64,000 nucleotides of DNA from NCBI GenBank assembly GCA_026261815.1, contig JAMPIT010000417.1, positions 4,745,501 through 4,809,500 of the forward strand, in the 5' to 3' direction. Made by a program: the position numbers and the translations under genes. Positions 55,901-64,000 of the stretch are shown here, one piece after another; positions within the stretch are counted from its first letter, which is position 1; every line of letters starts with the position of its first letter. Below the pieces are notes generated by a model. The model searched no databases, was not told the origin of the DNA, and saw only the letters and a program-made list of their open reading frames with translations. The stretch is from Monarcha castaneiventris obscurior (Eukaryota; Chordata; Aves; Passeriformes; Monarchidae).

Positions 55901-58900
55901 CAGTGTGACAATGATTTTGACAATGAGCTGGTTGACTGCAGCAAAGCATTCAAAAATTCTGAAGTGCTACTTGTCATTGCATTGTTGCAGTGGGGATCTT
56001 ACCTACTTTTCATATACTGTCAGTAGTCTGAATTAATTTGGGAAGTGTTCAGACCTCAGCACACTGAATTGGCATCCAAAACACACAAAGATTTACATTT
56101 GACTTTTGGCTGCTCCTGAAAAGCCATGTTTCAGAAACACTCTTATTTGTTTTTTGTCATGCTTCTTCCATTACACATTAGGCTCTATATCCTTATGTTC
56201 ATTACAACATTGGCATACTGCCCTAAAATCCATGGGATCAAATGGAACACTTATGGAAATGTGTATCATGTGGCCTCTGGATCAATTACTTTCCTGTTGA
56301 TGGCATCACAAGTTGAAGCTTTTACAGGCCAGAATTTTGTATAGCTTTACAGGTCAATCCTGATGGATCAGTGCTGTGCTTGGAACAACATACAAAATAA
56401 AAATCCATATGCAGAGAGAAAAGGGATACTCAAATCCATCAAATATTCATGGCATGGGGAACGCATGCAATGAAATGGAAGATCTTCAGAAATAGATTGT
56501 GATGAGCAGGAATAAAATGGAGAGAGAGAAGCAATAAGGACACAGAGGATATAGACTCAGGTTTTCAAATATCTTACCTACATTTAAACTCCACATGAGA
56601 ACAGATGACAGCACAGCAGAGAAAAGACTTTGCTGATGTGTAAAGACAAAGTGATCAAGCCCATTAAAAAAACATCTTCACATTAATATACTAGAAAAAT
56701 CTCACAGTGCTTAAGGGCAAAAAACATGAAGGGTGGGGGAACAGATATGGAACTGAACATTGTCAATACATGTAAAATTGAGAAAGCATCACAGGTGACC
56801 CAGATGAGAAAGGTGAGGAGGGAGCAGTGTCAGGGCAGTACCACACTGCCCCTGGCATGCTCTTTGCTGCCCCAGGGTCCCTGCAGGTGTGGGTTTTGTG
56901 ACTCTGGCACCTTACCCCAAGAGCAGGCTTGGGCTGAGGCCGAGGTGCCCAGAACCATGGATGGCCTAGAAGAGAAAGGTGTGAAGGAAGCAGTGTTGGG
57001 GCAGCGCCATGCTCACCTTGGCACATCTTTGGTGGCACCCAGGTCCCTGGAGCTCTAGACTTTGTGGCTCTCTGAACCTGAAGTCAAACCTAAAAGCACC
57101 TTTAGACTGCAGAGCACCATGGGTGGCACATATGAAAACAGTGGAGTGAGCAAGGTTGGAGCACATCTTTTGTCACCCCAGTGTCTCTGGAGCTGCAGGA
57201 TTTGTTTCTCTGATCCCTATCAGTCATCACAGACTGGGGCTTAGGCCCCCACCCAAATGGGCTTACATTTCTTATGTATGAATGGTTTTAATTCAAACTC
57301 GGTTTGCATTGTTTTTAAATATTATGTTCCTTTAGTTCTTTGTCTTTTTATTACTAAGCCCTGTTACTGCTGTAACAGTTTCACTGAGAACAGAGCTTTC
57401 CATCTTGCGTTGCTTCATAGTCTTTTACAGGAAATTTCATTAATTGTATTCCTCTTTCCCCATATCCTTGTGATGTATTAAGTAGTTTAGCATAGTGGAT
57501 GGAGGGGTTGTAGCATTAGGCCACAAGTGCTGACCAAAAGAAAAGGATTTGTTAAAAACTAATGCTGCTAACATACAACTGACCCAAAGCAGAATGAAAA
57601 AGGCAAGGAAGGACCAAGGAAACAATTCCAAGAATTGAGGTAATGTCAGATGAAAATTTACAAGACAAGAGTTAGAAGAAATAAAACAAACAAACAAACA
57701 AACAACAGAAGAGAGAACTAACCAGAAGCAAGTGATGGACTCGGGAGCTGAGTGCTGGGTGGCCTGTCTGGGATTGAAGGTTAATTGTTGGTGTAGTGGT
57801 CACTCTACAGATCCACCCAGCTCAAGATGTAACCTGAAAACTAATAAAAGACAAATTGGAAACCTTCACTTGGAAAAGTGCATTAATCAGCAGGACCCTA
57901 GGGTCAGGCCCTGCTATTCTGGCAAGTGTAATTAATTCCATAATAGGAGTAGCTGACAAAGTACTTTCTAATATATAATATAAACTCTTAACAAGTGTTC
58001 CATACTGTTGTGACACTGTTGTTTGCACATCTACAATCTGAAACAAGCTGATACCCAGCTTGAAGATACAACATGGCTTGAAAGTGGGAGAGAAGAGAGA
58101 GGCAAAGATGCAGCAGAGCAGTACCGGCCAGGCCTGTAGGAGAACTGAGGCTGGCTAAGCTCAAACTTCTCTGTTGGTGTTTACTGAAGACTGTAACCAA
58201 CAGGTGATGCAGATCTTGAAGAAGCCCAGAAGAGGGATTTGCAAATGAAAATATGTTTAGGACCTATCTTTGCATACTGGCTTGCATGGAAACCACCTTT
58301 ACAAAATATTTACATTACAATAGTTAATGTAAATGAGAACCTCTGTTCTTCATATGGATATATCTGTTCAGATTTTTTCAGAAACTTGGGGCTGTCAAGC
58401 AGGCCTGATTCAAATATTTTTGTTCTAGAAGGATGCTGTCACCAGACCTTTTATGTATTTGCATGAAACGAAGTATTTCACCAGGATGTCAGTAGTTATG
58501 CCCTATTTTACCTGCTGGACTGATAAGAATATTCTTCCAAGCTATGATTTTAATTTGAGCCAGTTCATCCAAGGAGCATGGTTAAAGAGCTCTTGCTGAG
58601 CATCTAAAAAATCACCTGCAAAAGCACCTTGATTACCAACAGCAACTCTCACGTCGATCCTCAGCTGCTCAGCACAGTGGCCTTGCTCACATCCATTTTT
58701 GACTTGGCAGCATTCTTTTATCTCAGGCTTTCCTGCAAAAAGCAAAGAAATGCAGCTGAACTTTGCTGGCACCAGAGGAATCTCCACTTTTATTCTCACT
58801 TGGACTTAGGGAATCTTGCACTGAGTCACCTGTGTCTACACGCCACCCTTTTGCTATGTATTACACCCCAAAACTACTTCAGACTCAGGCATTACAATTC

Positions 58901-61100
58901 AGAATTTATATGAGCCCTGAAAAACAAACAAACAAAAAAAAAAAGCATTGCACCTTTGTTTCTTTCTCAGCTGATTAGTTGTTAGTGTTTTTTTACAATT
59001 CGAGCATGCAGCTCTCTCTGAGTGAATCCAAATAAGACTTAATAAAACAGTATGAAGCCTTCAGAACACTAGAAAAACATGCAACGGATTAAGGCAAATA
59101 AAACCTGTTTCCTTGTCTCACTCCTCATAAATAATGTATTTCCTAAACATGCAAAAAAAAAAAATCATTTTTAACCCAAACATCTGCTGAAATGTAACTA
59201 CTCTAACCATTGGTTTATATATCAAATACCTCCTATATAAACTATTAGGAAAAGCTACTCTACTGGATTGATTTATTAAAATTTTTATTATAAGCATATA
59301 CAAACAGGTTCAGATAAATATATCTTTGGTTATCTCAGACAGTAAAATGAAATGAGTTCGCTTGGACTAAAACTCATTTCTGCAATCCCGATGGTAATCT
59401 ACAGGAAGAAAAAACTCTGTTCTGAAAAACAGAAGTCCTATGTCAATGAACAAATGTGGGGGATGAATAACTCAGAGCAGAGACTTAATTCCCAAAGCAC
59501 TACTCCCGATACCTCCCCCTCCTCCCTTTTAACCCTCCGAGGTTCAGTAACAGAAAATGGCTGAAAGTGAAAAAACAGAGGAAAGAAAATGGTGTCGAGG
59601 CACTTGATTGGTCAGATTTTGCTGCAGAGTCCAAGTTTCTGACCCAGAGAAAGGAATATTCCTAAAATGAAGCTTATCAGCAGTTAAGAGAAAACTAAGA
59701 CTCTTGCGATTTTAGGCTTTCCAAGAGAAATATTTCCTCTAAACGTTTCTCAGTGGCTCCTTATTTCCTAGTTTAAATGAAAGCTGTGTCTGACTCAATC
59801 CTACTGCTTCTAAAAGATACGGGTACTCATTTGTAGCATCGAAAAACCAAAGGGACATTATTTCCATTAATTTAATGGAACAGCAGGCTCCTCAAATAAT
59901 ATAAAACGACCTGCAGTATTAAAATATATAAAGGCAGCCTAAAGTCAGAAATAATTTAGGAAATGTAAATTTTTCGGGCAACAACAGATCTATTTACTAG
60001 GAGAGCAAGGGGGTGTGTCATTGAATTTACAGTAAGGGAGAAATCAGTTTTCCAGGTAGGTTCACAAAATCACTGAATATGACAAGCAGGGAAGCGTCTC
60101 CATTTAAAAATAATTTTAGACTTGCTAAGACGTTAAGCACAGATCCTCCTCGGAAAACATATCTGTGGTAACATCAACAAATCTTTTCGAGAGCCTCAAT
60201 ATTGACAGAGAAAACTGATGTAACCCAAAATCTCTAATTCTTACAGAACACCCAGAACAATTAAGGATGTCACGCGTGTGGTCCTAGACAAGACACCAGC
60301 AAGGAGCAAACCTCTTGGAAAAGGGACTCGGAAAACATCCTTGCCTCCACCTTACAATCCCCCCTCCCCCTTTTGAAACGACATTTATCTCGGGAATAAA
60401 TAGCAGTGCTTGAGATGGGCTGAAAACGCCCGCGGGACGTCGCTCACGACCAGGAGTGATAAAGCACTGAGGGAAGCACGGACTGAGAGCCTTCCAGGGA
60501 AGGCGGGAAAGGAATTTTTAACGCCTTCAGAAACGAAGCGAGTCCCGCGCGCCCTCAGAAAAGAGTTTGGAAAGCGAAAAATTATTGCTGCCGGGAGAAT
60601 AAACCAACAAACTGTAAAACTGAGAACTTAAATGAAGAACATAAACACAGCACAATATTTACAATGCACAGGAGGCATTTATAATACATTAAACGTCTCT
60701 AATTATGAGAGCAGAATTCTGTGGAAGCTCCTTCCTCTTATGAATTCAAGCAGTTTGAAGCGAATGATTTGAAGACACGGCCAAACAAATAAAAAACACC
60801 TATCGTCTAACTGGGGATCTTTCCTTTCAGAACAGGAAAAATTATTACATTTTCCCTAAATACCGAAAAACCAAGGGGTAAAACACGTAGAAAGCAGTTT
60901 TTCATCGTGAACAAAAATCTGTCTTAGCAAATTCATTTTAAAGAAATTAAGCACTAAACAGTTTTGCTTAAGTTAGGATTCTATTGCTTTGGAACATAAT
61001 AAAACACAATCAATTTAGTACTTACTTGAGACGTCAAATCTTGGTAACAGCAGAGCCCCCCACTAAATACCACTTCCTACACAACCAGAGACAACAGCTC
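52931..61100. other. 8-kb AT-rich gap in the histone cluster
   Basis: No histone gene, stem-loop or histone-type promoter is visible. It contains AAAC-type simple repeats (57680-57705), an (ATGC)n patch near 55212 and a three-unit tandem repeat at 56815-57225. Short frames lack similarity; the one near 60410 opens with TTG only. Confidence 0.5.
56815..57225. repeat. Three diverged tandem copies of a 140-167-bp unit
   Basis: Anchors recur in order: GCAGTGTCAGGGCAG (56824) and GCAGTGTTGGGGCAG (56990); CCAGGGTCCCTG, CCAGGTCCCTGGAGCT and CCAGTGTCTCTGGAGCT (about 56872, 57039, 57179), each followed by a TTTGTG/TTTGTT-CTCTG block. The first interval is 167 bp and the second 140 bp. I do not recognise the unit as a known repeat family. 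Confidence 0.7.
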
Positions 61101-61117
61101 TTTAGTGATACTGTGGT

Positions 61118-61133
61118 GGCTCTTAAAAGAGCC
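61118..61133 (-). terminator. Histone 3' stem-loop (H3)
   Basis: Minus-strand GGCTCT-TTTA-AGAGCC then ACCACA, with AAAGAGCTG beyond it as the U7-complementary element. Confidence 0.95.
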
Positions 61134-61175
61134 TTTGGGTTTTCGATGGTCTGAATTTTCCGTCTGCCAACAAGC

Positions 61176-61649
<474 letters not shown>

Positions 61650-61650
61650 C

Positions 61651-61707
61651 TATTTATGGACGGCAGAGCGCTGTGATTGGCCAGCGCCCAGAGGCGGCTG
61701 CCATTGG
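61651..61707 (-). promoter_or_regulatory. H3 promoter: TATA and two CCAAT boxes
   Basis: Minus-strand ATAAATA (61651-61657) is preceded by CCAAT at 61676-61680 and 61703-61707. A purine-rich GGGGAA/GGAAAG tract at about 61740-61800 lies just upstream. Confidence 0.85.
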
Positions 61708-61809
61708 ACAACGGGCGGCGTTTGAAAAGCCCGCGCTTGGGGGGGGCGGGAGAGGAAAGGGGGGAGAGGGGAGAGGAAAGGGGGGAAAGGAGGAAAGGAG
61801 CCAGCGGTG

Positions 61810-62750
61810 GGAGCCGCCGCCGCCGCAGCTTCCCGCTCCGTACCTCCCTCCCTCCCTCCACGGGAGCAGCCGCACTCCCTCCTCTCTTCTCTTATCCCTC
61901 CGCTCCGCCCTAGCGGAACTGGAATCTCCGAGCGGCACTGGAGACGGCCCGGAGCGCTCCCGCAGCTGCAGCCCGCCCGCAGACGCGGAGTTCTTACTCT
62001 GGCCCCGCAGCGCTGTTCTCGCTGTCTCTGCCCGGGACAGCTAGGATTTAACCGTACTGTAAAAGGCGTTTTCTTAAACACAGCCTCCCCTGCGCATTCC
62101 GAGCAACCTGAGGTTCGTTAAAGCGCTCACCTACGCTTTTTTTTTTTTCCCCTTGTGTCTCTTATGCTTACTTGTTATTTCCTATTATGCTGTCACTTAG
62201 GGATTTCTTGATTCTGCTGCAGTTCTGCTCCGTCGGAGACAGAAATAAAGTACACCACTTCCTTATAAAATCTCTAAGACTAATGAAATTAGGTTGTTCT
62301 CTATACCATTATGCATCTGCTGTACTTGCTGCTATACGTTTCATTAAACATCGTGTTTCGATTATCAGAGATTAATCCCTATTTTCCAGGCTCAACAAGC
62401 CCCTTTGGCTTATGGCCAAGTCACCTCAGAATGACATTTAATATTTAAAGGAAACAAACTGTCATTGTATAAAACTGCAACAAATAAATACTCTAAAATG
62501 AGGGGGAGGAAAAACACTTTAATAGCTTTAAAACTCATTAGGCGCTTATAATGCTTTTTATAGACCTGCGGGACCAACTGTCAGAATAGGACACAGACAA
62601 GACAACCCAAATCTTTCCCAGTACTTAAACAGGATAAACATTTTACCCTAATCTTTTAACAGCATGTTCTAATCCTAGAACTGAAACAGGGCTAAATATA
62701 AATACGACTCACCGAAAATAATCAGTGTGATCAACTCTTTTTACTGAATA
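61810..62750. other. Spacer between H3 and H2B copy 3, no gene recognised
   Basis: A GC-rich half (to about 62040) continues the H3 CpG island; the rest is AT-rich with no identifiable element. Confidence 0.5.
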
Positions 62751-62757
62751 TGTGGGT

Positions 62758-62773
62758 GGCTCTTAAAAGAGCC
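62758..62773 (-). terminator. Histone 3' stem-loop (H2B copy 3)
   Basis: Minus-strand GGCTCT-TTTA-AGAGCC then ACCCA; AAAAAGAGTTG follows, a one-mismatch U7 element. The segment from here into the CDS is identical to H2B copy 1. Confidence 0.95.
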
Positions 62774-62802
62774 TTTGGGTTAAAATGACGGTCCGAGACG
62801 CC

Positions 62803-63945
<1,143 letters not shown>

Positions 63946-63969
63946 AATTCGTCTGACTAACAACCCAAA

Positions 63970-63985
63970 GGCTCTTTTTAGAGCC
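63970..63985 (+). terminator. Histone 3' stem-loop (H2A copy 2)
   Basis: GGCTCT-TTTT-AGAGCC then ACCCA, 25 bases after the stop. The loop is TTTT, while the other eight genes have TTTA or TTTC. The downstream U7 element would lie at or beyond the window edge. Confidence 0.93.
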
Positions 63986-64000
63986 ACCCACATCTTCCTA

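Noticed and set aside
60410..60631. Basic 73-codon frame near H3, preceded by an AATAAATAG motif
   Set aside because: Its first codon is TTG, not ATG, it does not resemble any histone, and no stem-loop follows.

Overview
The window is vertebrate nuclear DNA, most likely from a bird and probably a passerine. Genes are split by GT-AG introns, coding exons sit in AT-rich non-coding DNA, a truncated CR1-type LINE 3' end lies at about 8.26-8.63 kb, and a solo LTR with an intact target-site duplication lies at 32.6-33.2 kb. The gene order MGP - ART4 - SMCO3 - WBP11 - histone genes matches the block on human chromosome 12p12.3, so this is a conserved amniote neighbourhood. The avian replication-dependent histone cluster begins here beside WBP11.

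Layout, part 1 (2.8-27 kb, all + strand). A four-exon matrix Gla protein gene (MGP, 103 aa) is followed 3.5 kb downstream by a second four-exon gene with the same intron phases. Its 100-aa product is built like osteocalcin rather than MGP: signal peptide, propeptide with an AxxF docking motif, an RKKR processing site, and a 48-aa mature Gla domain. Next come ART4 (three exons, 286 aa, GPI-anchored ADP-ribosyltransferase family, with an apparently intact R-S-ExE active site) and the single-exon SMCO3 (225 aa). No C12orf60 counterpart was recognised between SMCO3 and WBP11.

Part 2 (29.3-40.9 kb, + strand). A CpG-rich promoter with a long (CCCTAT/CCCTGT)n hexamer array, ETS and YY1 motifs drives WBP11. 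I could join all 11 coding exons in phase into a 650-aa protein.

Part 3 (42.7-64 kb). Nine intronless replication-dependent histone genes occur: H2A(+), H1(+), H2B(-), H4(+), H2B(+), H4(-), H3(-), H2B(-), H2A(+). Each has a 3' GGCTCT-loop-AGAGCC stem-loop, and several have a downstream AAAGAGCTG-like element complementary to U7 snRNA. Promoters carry CCAAT boxes and TATA boxes, with subtype elements: the octamer for H2B, AAACACA for H1 and a shared 20-bp block for H4. The last H2B/H2A pair is divergent over a 372-bp promoter. Coding and 3' flanking identity among non-adjacent H2B copies and between the two H4 copies points to gene conversion. About 8 kb (53.1-61.1 kb) inside the cluster has no recognisable gene.

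Functionally the window joins two extracellular vitamin-K-dependent mineralisation proteins, an erythroid/ecto-enzyme family gene, a small membrane protein, a splicing factor and a set of S-phase core and linker histones. There is no sign of a bacterial, phage or CRISPR system. The most unusual items are the osteocalcin-type gene beside MGP, the restored ART4 catalytic motif, and the conversion boundaries in the histone genes.
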